From an uncultured Coriobacteriaceae bacterium (lineage in GTDB: Bacteria; Actinomycetota; Coriobacteriia; Coriobacteriales; Atopobiaceae), in the NCBI GenBank assembly GCA_902779675.1, contig CACZCK010000001.1:62001-126000 (forward strand): a stretch of DNA of 64,000 nucleotides, given 5' to 3'. Numbering within the stretch: the first letter of the stretch is position 1; the number at the start of each line of letters is the position of its first letter. This document shows positions 34,465 through 43,067 of the stretch, piece after piece. The notes beneath the pieces are model-generated. The model was not told the origin of the DNA and did not search any database. It saw only the letters and a program-made list of their open reading frames with translations. Made by a program: the position numbers and the translations under genes.

Positions 34465-35772
34465 CTAGACGCGCTCCGCGACAAATGAGGCCAGCTCTGT
34501 CAGCGGCACCTGCACCTGGTCGTGGCTCACCATGTCACGCACGGTCGCTACGCCTGCCGCCACCTCATCGGTGCCGAGCACCACGCAGAGGCGAGCACCG
34601 AGCCTGTTGGCCTGCTTGAACTGAGCCTTGAGCGAACGGCCCTGGTAGTCTGCCTCGGTACGCACGCCCGCCTGCCGCAGCGCAAGCGTGGCAGAGAAGG
34701 CCGCTGAACGCTCGGAGGGCATGCAAGCCACGTACACGCAGCCAGGCGCCTCGCCCGCCAGGTCGATGCCCAGCTCCTTGAGGGCGAGGTGAATGCGCTC
34801 GAAGCCCACGGCAAAGCCGATGCCCGGGGTGGGCTTGCCGCCCTCGAGCTCCATCAGGCCGTCGTAGCGACCACCGCCGCCGATGGCGCCGACCTTGGCA
34901 CCGGTAACTTCTACCTCAAAGACCGTGCGCGTGTAGTAGTCGAGGCCGCGCACCAGCGTCGGGTCCTCCTCGTAAGCGATGCCTGCCTCGTCGAGATAAC
35001 GCTTGACCTGCGCGTAGTGCGCACGGCAGTCGTCGCAGAGGGCGCCGTCGATCTTGGGAGCCGCCTCCATGACCTCGCGGCAGTGCGCGTTCTTGCAGTC
35101 GAAGGCGCGTAGCGGGTTGAGCTCGGCACGCTCGAGGCAGTCCTCGCACATCTCGTCGGCGTGGTCGAGGATGAACTGGCGCACGGAGTCGCGGTAGGCC
35201 GGGCGGCAGGAGGCATCGCCCATCGAGTTGATGACCAGACGCAGCTGGGAGGGGTCGAAGCCAAGGCGCTTGAAGTACTCCATGAGCACGATGATGCACT
35301 CGGCGTCGGCTGCCGGGTCAGGCGCGCCAAGCCACTCCAGGCCAACCTGATGGAACTGGCGCAGGCGACCCTTCTGCGGCCGCTCGCCGCGGAACATGGC
35401 CTCGGCATACCAGAGCTTGGCTGGCGCGCCACCCTGCGGCACGAAGTTGTTCTCCACCGCCGAGCGCACCACACCCGCCGTGCCCTCGGGGCGCAGGGCC
35501 ATGCGCTGGCGCGGCTTGAGGTGTGCCTCGCTCCCCCGCTCCATCACCTCGGGGAGCAGCGCGCCGGAGAACACGCGGAACATCTCTTTGCGCACCACGT
35601 CGGTGGACTCGCCGATGCCGTGCACGAAGGTGTCCACCTGCTCGATGGCGGGCGTCTCGATCGGGTCGAAGCCGTAAGACCCAAACAGTTCGCGCGCGAT
35701 GTCGGTCATGCGCTGCCAGGCGCGCATGTCGGCGCCATAGAGGTCCTCGGTTCCCTGGATGATCTGTGCCAT
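34465..35772 (-). CDS. hisS: Histidine--tRNA ligase
   Basis: 435 residues. Class II synthetase with the HisRS-specific segments VRGLDYYTRTVFEV (HisA motif) and GGGRYDGL, motif 2 MFRGERPQKGRLRQFHQVGLE, motif 3 GIGFAVGFERIHLAL and a C-terminal anticodon-binding domain. GGAGGATGCCTC precedes the ATG. Charges tRNA-His. It is not adjacent to aspS, with which it is often paired in Gram-positives. Confidence 0.97.
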   Translation of the reverse strand: MAQIIQGTEDLYGADMRAWQRMTDIARELFGSYGFDPIETPAIEQVDTFVHGIGESTDVVRKEMFRVFSGALLPEVMERGSEAHLKPRQRMALRPEGTAGVVRSAVENNFVPQGGAPAKLWYAEAMFRGERPQKGRLRQFHQVGLEWLGAPDPAADAECIIVLMEYFKRLGFDPSQLRLVINSMGDASCRPAYRDSVRQFILDHADEMCEDCLERAELNPLRAFDCKNAHCREVMEAAPKIDGALCDDCRAHYAQVKRYLDEAGIAYEEDPTLVRGLDYYTRTVFEVEVTGAKVGAIGGGGRYDGLMELEGGKPTPGIGFAVGFERIHLALKELGIDLAGEAPGCVYVACMPSERSAAFSATLALRQAGVRTEADYQGRSLKAQFKQANRLGARLCVVLGTDEVAAGVATVRDMVSHDQVQVPLTELASFVAERV

Positions 35773-35847
35773 GAGGCATCCTCCAAATCAAGGTGAGCAA
35801 AACTAGCGCCACAGTATAGCGTGAAGGCCCCAATAAGGCCAAAGCGG

Positions 35848-35892
35848 GCATCCTTCGCTCATAGGAGATGCTCCCTTTTGCACGAAGGATGC
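35848..35892. repeat. Dispersed hairpin family, copy c
   Basis: GCATCCTTCG (35848-35857) pairs perfectly with CGAAGGATGC (35883-35892), inner GGAG/CTCC stem; the core is in reverse orientation relative to copy b (CTCCCTTTTGCAC). Confidence 0.7.
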
Positions 35893-35917
35893 GGCAGGCA
35901 TGAGCGAGACGCGAGAA

Positions 35918-35999
35918 GGGAGGGCCCCACCTCCCCTGCACGACCTGCGAGCGCCCATTCGTGGCGCGAGGGTAAGCGCAGGAGAGGCGGGGCCCTCCC
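35918..35999 (-). terminator. Long two-level hairpin after ilvE
   Basis: GGGAGGGCCCC (35918-35928) pairs with GGGGCCCTCCC (35989-35999), continued by CCTGC/GCAGG and an inner GCGCC/GGCGC hairpin. It starts 17 nt after the ilvE stop on the minus strand. There is no T-tract, so it may be an mRNA 3'-end stabiliser or a factor-dependent terminator. Confidence 0.5.
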
Positions 36000-36015
36000 G
36001 TCAGATTCGAGTGTC

Positions 36016-37050
36016 TTACGCGACCTTCACAACCCAGCCGAACTTGTCCTCGATCTCGCCGGCCTGGATGCCCGTGAGAGTCTCGCGCAGCTTAGCGAGC
36101 ACCGGGCCAACGTGCTCCATGCCTGCACCAAATACGTGCTCGACACCCTGCTGGTCGACAACCTTGCCCACCGGGCTGATGACGGCGGCGGTACCGCACA
36201 TGCCGCACTCAACAAACTGGTCGATCTCGTCGAAGCGCACCTGGCGCTGCTCGACCTTCATGCCCAGCATCTCCTCGGCGACCTGCACCAGCGAGCGACG
36301 CGTGATGGAGGGCAGGATCGAGTCGGTGGCAGACTGCGGCACCACGAGCGTGCCGTCCTCCTTGACCAGCAGGAAGTTGGCGCCGCCGGACTCCTCCACG
36401 TAGGTGTGGGTCTGCGGGTCGAGGAACATGTTGTCGGCGAAGCCCTCAGCGTGGGCGAGCACGCTGGGGTACAGGCTCATGGCGTAGTTGAGGCCGGCCT
36501 TGATGTTGCCGGTGCCATGAGGCGCGGCGCGGTCGTACTCGGGAACCTTGAGGGCCACAGGCTGCACGCCGCCCTTGTAGTAGGGGCCGACGGGCGTGAC
36601 CAGGATACGGAACTGGTACTCGGTGGCGGGCTTGACGCCAATGACATTACCCGTGGCGATCATGAACGGACGGATGTAGAGCGTGGCGCCGCTGCCAAAG
36701 GGCGGGACCCAAGCCAGGTTGGCCTCGACGACCTTCTTGACGGCCTCGACAAAGCGATCCTCGGGGAACGGCGGCATGCAGATGCGCTTGGCGGAGTCTG
36801 CCATGCGAGAGGCGTTCATATCGGGGCGGAAGCAGACGATCTCGCCAGTCTTGGTGGTATAGGCCTTGAGGCCCTCGAAGACCTCCTGGCAGTAATGGAA
36901 GATGCCCGCGCACTCGGACAGCTGCAGGGTGTGGTCGGGTGTGAGGATGTCCTCGCCCCAGGCGCCGTCCTTGTAGTTGCACACGTAGCTGTAGTCCGTG
37001 GGGGTATAGGCAAACGTCAGGCTACCCCAGTCGAGGTCCTTCTTCTCCAT
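36016..37050 (-). CDS. ilvE: Branched-chain amino acid aminotransferase
   Basis: 344 residues, fold type IV PLP enzyme of the long (BCAT-II) class. Interconverts Leu/Ile/Val and their 2-oxo acids with glutamate. Recognisable are FEGLKAYTTKTGEIVCFRPD, GTGNIKAGLNYAMSLYP (PLP Lys) and EESGGANFLLVKEDGTLVVP. GGAG stands 6 nt before the ATG at 37050. It is a single-gene unit flanked by hairpins on both sides. Confidence 0.95.
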   Translation of the reverse strand: MEKKDLDWGSLTFAYTPTDYSYVCNYKDGAWGEDILTPDHTLQLSECAGIFHYCQEVFEGLKAYTTKTGEIVCFRPDMNASRMADSAKRICMPPFPEDRFVEAVKKVVEANLAWVPPFGSGATLYIRPFMIATGNVIGVKPATEYQFRILVTPVGPYYKGGVQPVALKVPEYDRAAPHGTGNIKAGLNYAMSLYPSVLAHAEGFADNMFLDPQTHTYVEESGGANFLLVKEDGTLVVPQSATDSILPSITRRSLVQVAEEMLGMKVEQRQVRFDEIDQFVECGMCGTAAVISPVGKVVDQQGVEHVFGAGMEHVGPVLAKLRETLTGIQAGEIEDKFGWVVKVA

Positions 37051-37143
37051 GGTGGCTCCAATCCCTTGCCGCAGGTGCGGCGCGTACAAACTGCCTCACA
37101 GGGTACTACCACCTGCCCGCCGTGGCGCAAATCGTGCGCTCAC

Positions 37144-37194
37144 TGAAACAAAAGCGGTCACGGCGAAGGGGCGGCCCCGCCTGCACGTGACCGC
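37144..37194 (-). terminator. Terminator of the small membrane protein gene
   Basis: GCGGTCACG (37154-37162) pairs perfectly with CGTGACCGC (37186-37194), inner GGCGG/CCGCC. On the minus strand it is followed by TTTTGTTT. It begins 30 nt after the stop at 37224. Confidence 0.85.
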
Positions 37195-37223
37195 CCATTC
37201 TCTTGGATGGCTTTTGAGAAGCC

Positions 37224-37694
37224 CTACTTGCCAGCCTCAGCCTTGATGTTATTGCAGACCCAGAAGGTGATAACGGCCAGCGCGAGCGAAGCGATGAGGG
37301 AGATGAGGTTCTCGCCCAGGTTGCCCCTGACGACCGCCATGACGATGGAGGCGCAGCTTCCGATCAGGCCGAGAATGGAGAAGACCCATGCCGGCATGAT
37401 CTTGTTGATGTCGTTGGAGGCGCGCAGGCCGAAGATGGAGATGATGATCGACAGAACGGCTCCGACGAAGACCGAGACGCCCATTCCGGCGACCATGCTG
37501 CCGATCTCGCCCTGTGCCATGCCGGTCTCTGCCGTCAGCTCGGCGACTGACGCGGGGTCGGCGCCACCAATGAAAGCGCCGCCCATGAGGGCCATGACGC
37601 CAAAGATAATCATCAAGACTGCCTCGATGATGTCGATGATCGAGATGACGCGCAGGATCTTCTGGTTCTTCGAACGCTTTCCAACACTCTGCAT
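37224..37694 (-). CDS. Four-helix membrane protein, unknown function
   Basis: 156 residues. A basic N-terminus (SVGKRSKNQK) and four hydrophobic helices (about 15-40, 65-90, 98-118, 124-148) joined by short loops, with an acidic outer loop after helix 1. No catalytic or Cys motif. AAAGGCGG precedes the ATG. It lies alone between ilvE and the NAD operon with its own terminator. It could be a small stress or envelope protein; I cannot assign a family. Confidence 0.7.
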   Translation of the reverse strand: MQSVGKRSKNQKILRVISIIDIIEAVLMIIFGVMALMGGAFIGGADPASVAELTAETGMAQGEIGSMVAGMGVSVFVGAVLSIIISIFGLRASNDINKIMPAWVFSILGLIGSCASIVMAVVRGNLGENLISLIASLALAVITFWVCNNIKAEAGK

Positions 37695-37776
37695 TTTCTG
37701 TTCCGCCTTTCCTGAGGGATGCGACGCGCTCCGTCACATCGCTTGTATTCTTGCGTTTCAATGCTTTATATGACGC

Positions 37777-37812
37777 GAGCGCCCGACCGTCTCAGCCAAG
37801 GCGCTCTTTTTT
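37777..37812 (+). terminator. Orphan intrinsic terminator on the plus strand
   Basis: GAGCGCC (37777-37783) pairs with GGCGCTC (37800-37806), followed by TTTTTT. Both neighbouring genes are on the minus strand, so no plus-strand gene explains it. Confidence 0.55.
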
Positions 37813-37850
37813 AAACTCAATTATTCCCAGTGCGGACGCTCCACCGTCAG

Positions 37851-38396
37851 CTACCCCGCAAGCCCGCCTTCCTGCTCGTAGGGCAGCAGCTCAACGATGA
37901 GGCCAAGCCGGGCCAGCTCGGCGGCCACCTCGTCCAGGATCTCGTCGGAGTCGGCCGACACGTGGTGGAAGTGATAGCCCGACGTCACCTTGGAAAGCAG
38001 CGTTGACTTGCTTGACAGCAGGTCGTCGAGGTAGCGATGCACCTCGCGACGGCTGGACAGGTCGAGACGCGCCTCGATTTTGCCGTAGGTGCGATGGTTG
38101 ACGATCACGTCCTCCACGGTCGCACCAAGGTCGACGATGGCGTTGAGCTCCTCCTCCGCGCGGTCCTCGTCGTGGCGCACCTTGAAGAGGCGCCGGCAAG
38201 GCCCGCCAGCATGCACCAGCACGTACCCGTGGTGTGTGGAGACGATGTCGTTGCCCTCGCGGCGCAAGAGCGCGATGTCCTGCACGATCACCTGGCGGCT
38301 CACGCCGCAGCGCCGTGCGATCTCGGCCCCGGCGACGGGCTCGGTCGAGCCCTCGAGCAGCGCGAGGATCTCGAAGCGCCTCTGATGTCCGTTCAT
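37851..38396 (-). CDS. niaR: NAD biosynthesis repressor NiaR (HTH + 3H domain)
   Basis: 181 residues. N-terminal HTH_11 (RRFEILALLEGSTEPVAGAEIARRCGVSRQVIVQDIALLR) followed by a 3H domain with the conserved His residues in VIVNHRTYGKIEARLDL, REVHRYLDDL and SGYHFHHVSAD. NiaR proteins bind nicotinic acid and repress NAD synthesis and salvage genes. It is last in the nadA-nadB-nadC-niaR operon, overlapping nadC by 4 nt (ATGA), so it is autoregulated if the candidate palindromes ahead of nadA are its operators. Confidence 0.92.
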   Translation of the reverse strand: MNGHQRRFEILALLEGSTEPVAGAEIARRCGVSRQVIVQDIALLRREGNDIVSTHHGYVLVHAGGPCRRLFKVRHDEDRAEEELNAIVDLGATVEDVIVNHRTYGKIEARLDLSSRREVHRYLDDLLSSKSTLLSKVTSGYHFHHVSADSDEILDEVAAELARLGLIVELLPYEQEGGLAG

Positions 38397-39259
38397 CGCT
38401 CGCCCTCCTCCAGAACCCGCAGGTGCTTGAGCGAGAGGTCGAGGATCGGCGCAGAGTGTGTGAGGGCTCCCGACGAGACGATGTCCACACCCAGGTCCAC
38501 GAGGGCAGCAGCGTTCTGGGCTGTCACGTTGCCCGAGACCTCCACCTCGGCACGACCGTCGATGATGGCCATGGCCTGGCGCATGGTCTCGTGGTCCATG
38601 TTGTCGAGCATGATGATGTCGGCACCGGCCTCGACGGCCTCGCGCACCATGTCGAGGTTCTCCACCTCCACCTCGACCTTGCGCACGAACGGTGCATGCG
38701 CGCGGGCCGCGGCAACCGCCTGAGTGATGCCGCCCGCGGCGTCGATGTGGTTGTCCTTGAGCATCACGCCATCGGAGAGGTTGTAGCGGTGGTTGCCCGC
38801 CCCGCCCACGCGCACGGCCTCCTTCTCGAAGACGCGCATGTTGGGCGTGGTCTTGCGGGTGTCCACCAGGCGCGTGCGCGTGCCCGCAAACAGTGCCGCC
38901 ATATGCCTGGTGTAGGTGGCGATACCACTCATGCGCTGCAGGTAGTTGAGCGCCACGCGCTCGGCCGAGAGCAGCGCGCGCACGTCGGCCTCCACCACGG
39001 CCAGCTCCTGGCCACAGGTCACCTCGTCGCCCTCGGCGACGGTCGCGTGCACCTCGGCCGTAGGGTCGAGCAGCTCAAAAGCCAGCGCAAACACGTCCAG
39101 GCCGCAGATCACGCCGTCCTGCTTGGCAATGAGGTGCACCTGCCCGCGTGCGGGGTGCGGCATGACCGAGGCCGTAGAAACGTCCTCGCTGGTAATATCC
39201 TCCTGCAGAGCCATGCGCACCAGCGGTTCGGCCTGCAGCTTCAGCGTGATGGGGTTCAT
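38393..39259 (-). CDS. nadC: Nicotinate-nucleotide diphosphorylase (carboxylating)
   Basis: 288 residues. Quinolinate phosphoribosyltransferase, converting quinolinate and PRPP to nicotinate mononucleotide. Features: LALNYL-type helix (VALNYLQRMSGIAT), TRLVDTRKTTPNMRVFEKEAVRVGGAGNHRYNLSDGVMLKDNH, the phosphate/substrate motif, and the barrel strands VEVEVENLD, IIMLDNM and EVSGNV. GGGAGG precedes the ATG, which overlaps the nadB stop (ATGA). Confidence 0.97.
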   Translation of the reverse strand: MNPITLKLQAEPLVRMALQEDITSEDVSTASVMPHPARGQVHLIAKQDGVICGLDVFALAFELLDPTAEVHATVAEGDEVTCGQELAVVEADVRALLSAERVALNYLQRMSGIATYTRHMAALFAGTRTRLVDTRKTTPNMRVFEKEAVRVGGAGNHRYNLSDGVMLKDNHIDAAGGITQAVAAARAHAPFVRKVEVEVENLDMVREAVEAGADIIMLDNMDHETMRQAMAIIDGRAEVEVSGNVTAQNAAALVDLGVDIVSSGALTHSAPILDLSLKHLRVLEEGER

Positions 39260-40503
39260 GCGTGCCTCCCGTCTCTGTACTCCTGCTGCGTACGGGCGAT
39301 GTCGAGCGCGGCGCGGCGCGCAAACACCATGCTCTCCAAGAGCGAGTTGGATGCCAGGCGGTTCTTGCCGTGCACGCCATTGCAGCTGGTCTCGCCCGCC
39401 GCGTAGAGGTGCGGCATGGTGGTGCGGCTCTGCGCGTCCACGTGAATGCCGCCCATGAGATAGTGCTGCGCCGGCACCACGGGAATCGGCTCGCGGCAGA
39501 TGTCGTAGCCCTCCTCCAGGCAGCGGCGATAGATGTTGGCAAAGTGGCCGGTGATGACCTCGTGCGGCACGTTCTCGAACGACAGCCACACGTGCGGCGT
39601 GTGGTCGCGCTCCATCTGCGCGTAGATGGCCTGGGTCACCACATCGCGCGGCTGAAGCTCGTCGGTAAAGCGCTCTCCGTGCGCGTCGAGCAGAATCGCG
39701 CCTTCGCCGCGGCAGCTCTCCGAGATGAGGAACGACCGGTCGGGGTTGGGCGTGTACAGGCTCGTGGGATGAATCTGCACGTAGTCCATGTGCTCCAGTT
39801 CCACACCAGCCCGCTGGCAGATGCGGCAGCCGTCACCTGTGAGGCTGCGGAAGTTGGTGGAACGTGGATACAGCCCGCCCACACCGCCCGTGGCCAGGAT
39901 CACGTCGCGTGCGTAGATCATGAGGGACTCGTTGGATCCGTCGGTCGCGAGCACGCCCACGCAGACGCCGTCCTCCACCAGCAGGTCGCGCATGGTGGTG
40001 TACTCGCGGATGCCCACGTTGGTGTGCGCCTCCACGGCCTCGCGCAGCTTGGTGGTGATCTCGGCGCCGGTGAGGTCGGCGTTATGCAGGATGCGCGGCC
40101 GCGAATGGGCGCCCTCGCGCGTGTAGTCGAGCTCGCCGGTGGCCGTGCGGTCAAAGCGCACGCCATACGCCATGAGGTCGTTAATGAGCGGCCGGCTCTC
40201 GCGGATCATGATGTCCACGCTCTCGCGGCGGTTCTCGTAGTGTCCGGCGCGCAGTGTGTCCTCGAACCAGGGCTCGTAGTCGTCCTCGTCGCGCTGCACG
40301 CAGATGCCACCCTGTGCCAGCATGCTGTCGCAGCTGGCCACGTCCTCCTTGCAGATCATCTCCACGGAGAGGTGCGTAGGCAGGTTGAGCGCCGCGTACA
40401 GCCCGGCCACGCCGCAGCCCACCACCAGCACGTCGCAGCTCACGCGCTCACAGTTCTCGATGTCGATCTGAGGCGCAACGGCGCCCGCTCCCACGGTAAT
40501 CAT
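39256..40503 (-). CDS. nadB: L-aspartate oxidase, short form
   Basis: 415 residues. Flavoprotein oxidising aspartate to iminoaspartate for NadA. FAD-binding VVGCGVAGLYAALNL at the N-terminus, ASCDSMLAQGGICV, HSRPRILHNADLTG, ATGGVGGLYPRSTN, HPTSLY, GEGAIL and the C-terminal GETSCNGVHGKNRLASNSLLESMVFARRAA. The C-terminal helical domain (about 100 residues) of the E. coli enzyme is absent, as in clostridial NadB. In anaerobes fumarate is the likely electron acceptor. ATGA overlaps on both sides. Confidence 0.95.
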   Translation of the reverse strand: MITVGAGAVAPQIDIENCERVSCDVLVVGCGVAGLYAALNLPTHLSVEMICKEDVASCDSMLAQGGICVQRDEDDYEPWFEDTLRAGHYENRRESVDIMIRESRPLINDLMAYGVRFDRTATGELDYTREGAHSRPRILHNADLTGAEITTKLREAVEAHTNVGIREYTTMRDLLVEDGVCVGVLATDGSNESLMIYARDVILATGGVGGLYPRSTNFRSLTGDGCRICQRAGVELEHMDYVQIHPTSLYTPNPDRSFLISESCRGEGAILLDAHGERFTDELQPRDVVTQAIYAQMERDHTPHVWLSFENVPHEVITGHFANIYRRCLEEGYDICREPIPVVPAQHYLMGGIHVDAQSRTTMPHLYAAGETSCNGVHGKNRLASNSLLESMVFARRAALDIARTQQEYRDGRHA

Positions 40504-41411
40504 CGCGCCGCGAGCTCGAGCATGCGCTCGAGCGGGGTCGTGGCGGCCTCGACGCATTCCGGCATGCCTACCTCGCCCGTGCCGTCGCGCAGGCAGGCGA
40601 GCACCTTCTCGGGCGTGACCTTGGCCATGTTGACGCAGACGGGCGTGGTGCGCGGGAAGTAGAAGCGCTTGCCGGTGCCAGCGGTGGCCAGCTCCATCTC
40701 GCGGCGCACGCCCACCACCGTGAGCACGATGAACTCCTGTGCGTCGCTCTGGGCCACGTAGTCGATCATCTGCTTGGTGGAGCCGATGTAGTCGGCCTCG
40801 CGCAGGACCTCCTCGGTGCACTCCGGGTGCGCCACGACCACCGCGCTGGGGTGGGCCATCTCAAGCTCCTCCACCTCGGCAGGAATCATGCGGTGGTGGA
40901 TGGGGCAGTACCCACGGTTGAGGATGAAGTTCTTCTCGGGCACCTGCAGGCTCACGTAGTGGCCCAGATGCATGTCGGGAATAAACAGGATGTTGTGCTG
41001 TGGCAGCTCGCGGACCACCTTGACGGCGTTGGAGGAGGTCACACAGACGTCGCTCCAGCTTTTGATCTCGGCGGTGGAGTTGATGTAGCACACCACGGCC
41101 AGATCGTCGTAGCGCTCCTTGACCGCATCGACGTCGGACTTGCGCACCATGTGAGCCATGGGGCAGTCGGCCGTCACGTCGGGCAGCAGCACGGTGCGGC
41201 CGGGGTTGAGCATCTTGGCGCTCTCCGCCATGAACGACACCCCGCACAGCACGATGGTCGAGCAGTTCAGCGTGCGGGCCAGACGTGCCAGGTAGAACGA
41301 GTCGCCCACGTAGTCGGCAAGCTCCTGCACTTCGGACGGAACGTAGTAGTGCGCGAGGATGACCGCGTCTTTCTCCTGCTTGAGGCGCTGTACCTCCGCT
41401 GCGATGTCCAT
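40500..41411 (-). CDS. nadA: Quinolinate synthase
   Basis: 303 residues. Condenses iminoaspartate with dihydroxyacetone phosphate. The three [4Fe-4S] ligands appear in VLCGVSFMAESAKML, NRGYCPIHHRM and PVCVNMAKVTPEKVL. AILAHYYVPSEVQELADYVGDS is the usual N-terminal segment. AGGGGG stands 6 nt before the ATG at 41411; the longer in-frame start is within the operator. First gene of nadA-nadB-nadC-niaR, all joined by 4-nt overlaps. Confidence 0.97.
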   Translation of the reverse strand: MDIAAEVQRLKQEKDAVILAHYYVPSEVQELADYVGDSFYLARLARTLNCSTIVLCGVSFMAESAKMLNPGRTVLLPDVTADCPMAHMVRKSDVDAVKERYDDLAVVCYINSTAEIKSWSDVCVTSSNAVKVVRELPQHNILFIPDMHLGHYVSLQVPEKNFILNRGYCPIHHRMIPAEVEELEMAHPSAVVVAHPECTEEVLREADYIGSTKQMIDYVAQSDAQEFIVLTVVGVRREMELATAGTGKRFYFPRTTPVCVNMAKVTPEKVLACLRDGTGEVGMPECVEAATTPLERMLELAAR

Positions 41412-41448
41412 GTAGACCCCCTGTCGGTATGAGTTCCACGCCAAGGGT

Positions 41449-41495
41449 AGTATGGCACGATGCTGTCAATCTGACAAGACAACTGTCAAGACAGT
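41449..41495 (-). promoter_or_regulatory. nadA promoter with two candidate NiaR operators
   Basis: On the minus strand TTGTCA (plus 41472-41477) and CATACT (plus 41449-41454) are 17 nt apart. Two palindromes overlap or flank the -35: TGTCA-atc-TGACA (41464-41476) and ACTGTC-aa-GACAGT (41482-41495). With the repressor gene in the same operon, these are the obvious NiaR sites. Confidence 0.6.
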
Positions 41496-41535
41496 TTGAA
41501 CGACAGCGCCTCTCCACACAAAGGCGCGAAACGGC

Positions 41536-41576
41536 ACTCCCTCGCGCAAAAGGGAGTACCCCTTTCGCGCGAGGGA
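41536..41576. repeat. Dispersed hairpin family, copy d
   Basis: CTCCCTCGCGC (41536-41546) pairs perfectly with GCGCGAGGGAG (41566-41576); the inner AAAGGG-agtac-CCCTTT also pairs, giving a nearly uninterrupted 41-bp palindrome. Confidence 0.75.
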
Positions 41577-41654
41577 GCGATCGCTTGCCGCACAAAGCAG
41601 GAGCGGCCCCACCCAAGGCGGAGCCGCTCCGATGCGCTTGCTATGACGTGTGTG

Positions 41655-42845
41655 CTACGAGATCAGGGAGCCCACCTGAATGGTGGCGTTGCTCAGCAGA
41701 CCGTTGAGGAACTCGGTCCAAGTGCTGGTCATCTCGGTCTGCTTCTCGCTGTACTGCTGGTAGGCAACGTAGTAGGCGGCCTGCGCGGCGTTGTAGGAGG
41801 CCTTGTCGCCAGTGAAGCCATAGCCGTCGAGGGCGGTGGCATAGGCGCTGTCCTCGCTGGCCCAGGTACCGGCCTTGGCATCCCACTCCTCGCCCACCAG
41901 GGCGATGATGTAGTCGGCGTACTTCTTGGTGGCCTCGTCCTCCTTGCCCTCCTCGGCAGCCTCGGGGGCCTCGGGCATCGCGGGCAGCTCCTCGCCGACG
42001 ACCTCCTCGCGCAGGGCGTTGAGGCGGCAGTTGTCCATGACGAGCTTCTTGACGGCCTCGGCGTCCATGCCATAGGTGCTGGCGATGGCGTCGTAGTCGC
42101 TGGTACCCAGCGCCGTCTCGGCATACGCGGCGGCGTCCTCCTCGCTCACCTCGATGCCACGGCTCTCGATCTCGCTGTTGAGGATGGCCGTGCGGGCAGC
42201 GTTCATGGCGTACTCGGCTGACGGAAGCGTGTAGTTGCCCTCCTCGTCCTTCGCGGCGTCGACGGTGCCGTTCTGCTCGATGACCTCGCGGACCGTGATG
42301 TCGGTGGTCTTGCCGTTGTAGGTGTAGGTGGCGTAGGTCTTGTCGAGCTCGGCCTCGCTGACGGTGGTCTTGCCGGCAATGTCGGTGCTGCCGGTACCGC
42401 CGCCCAGCACGAAGCGACCGAGCAGCAGGCCCAGGACCAGCGATGCGGCGCAGAGGCCGATCCAGGCAGGCATGCTCAGCCCAGAGGCCTTCGATGCGGC
42501 CTTGGGAGCTTCGGCGACGAGCTCTTCCTTGACGGCCTTCTCGGCACGGGCCTGCTTGGAGCGACGCTCGCGCTTCTTTGGCGCGGGTGCTTCCTCGGCG
42601 GCAGCGGCCTGCTCGGCGGCGTCCGCCGCGGCCTCCTCGGCCACATGCTGCACGGCAGCCTCGGCCTTCTCGTTGGCGGTCTCGAGCTCGTCCAGCAGCG
42701 GCGCGGTCTCGGCGACGACCTCCTCAGCCTCGGTCTCGGCAGTCTCGACGAGCGTCTCGCCCGCCTGATCTGCGACCTCGGAGACCTGCTCCTCGGCCTC
42801 GGACGCCAGCTCCTCGGCGTCGTTCGTCAGATTCTCGTCAGCCAT
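41655..42845 (-). CDS. SurA-N-like secreted-domain protein with acidic cytoplasmic N-terminus (paralogue A)
   Basis: 396 residues. Residues 1-120 are Glu/Ala-rich and probably coiled-coil in the cytoplasm, with a basic patch (KKRERRSKQAR). A membrane helix (125-146) leads to an extracytoplasmic domain with SurA_N-like helices: SAEYAMNAARTAILNSEIESRGIEVSEEDAAAYAE, YGMDAEAVKKLVMDNCRLNALREEVVG, and a C-terminal EEWDAKAGTWAS...YAT region. No PPIase (parvulin) domain is visible. The same domain recurs in the protein at 58.9-59.7 kb. Probably a membrane-anchored chaperone-like protein; the function is inferred from fold resemblance only. Confidence 0.75.
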   Translation of the reverse strand: MADENLTNDAEELASEAEEQVSEVADQAGETLVETAETEAEEVVAETAPLLDELETANEKAEAAVQHVAEEAAADAAEQAAAAEEAPAPKKRERRSKQARAEKAVKEELVAEAPKAASKASGLSMPAWIGLCAASLVLGLLLGRFVLGGGTGSTDIAGKTTVSEAELDKTYATYTYNGKTTDITVREVIEQNGTVDAAKDEEGNYTLPSAEYAMNAARTAILNSEIESRGIEVSEEDAAAYAETALGTSDYDAIASTYGMDAEAVKKLVMDNCRLNALREEVVGEELPAMPEAPEAAEEGKEDEATKKYADYIIALVGEEWDAKAGTWASEDSAYATALDGYGFTGDKASYNAAQAAYYVAYQQYSEKQTEMTSTWTEFLNGLLSNATIQVGSLIS

Positions 42846-42973
42846 TCAGGAACCTCCTGTTGTGCAAATAGTCCTACTATGGGCGCGAATGCCCATAACT
42901 CTGGCATTCTACCCCCACATGCGCGCCTACACGCAGATACCGCATGCTCTTCACCTAACTGCACGCATGCTGA

Positions 42974-43011
42974 AGCGAGGCCGCGCCACTAACGGCGTCG
43001 GCCTCGCTTTG
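42974..43011. terminator. Hairpin downstream of the pit-DUF47 operon
   Basis: AGCGAGGCCG (42974-42983) pairs perfectly with CGGCCTCGCT (42999-43008), extended by inner GCC/GGC. It is followed by TTT on the plus strand and TTCAG on the minus strand, and lies 60 nt beyond the DUF47 stop. Confidence 0.6.
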
Positions 43012-43067
43012 GCATATCTGTGCAAGGTGGCAAAATGGTTGCCCCTCGACCCTACCAGCCTCGTGAC

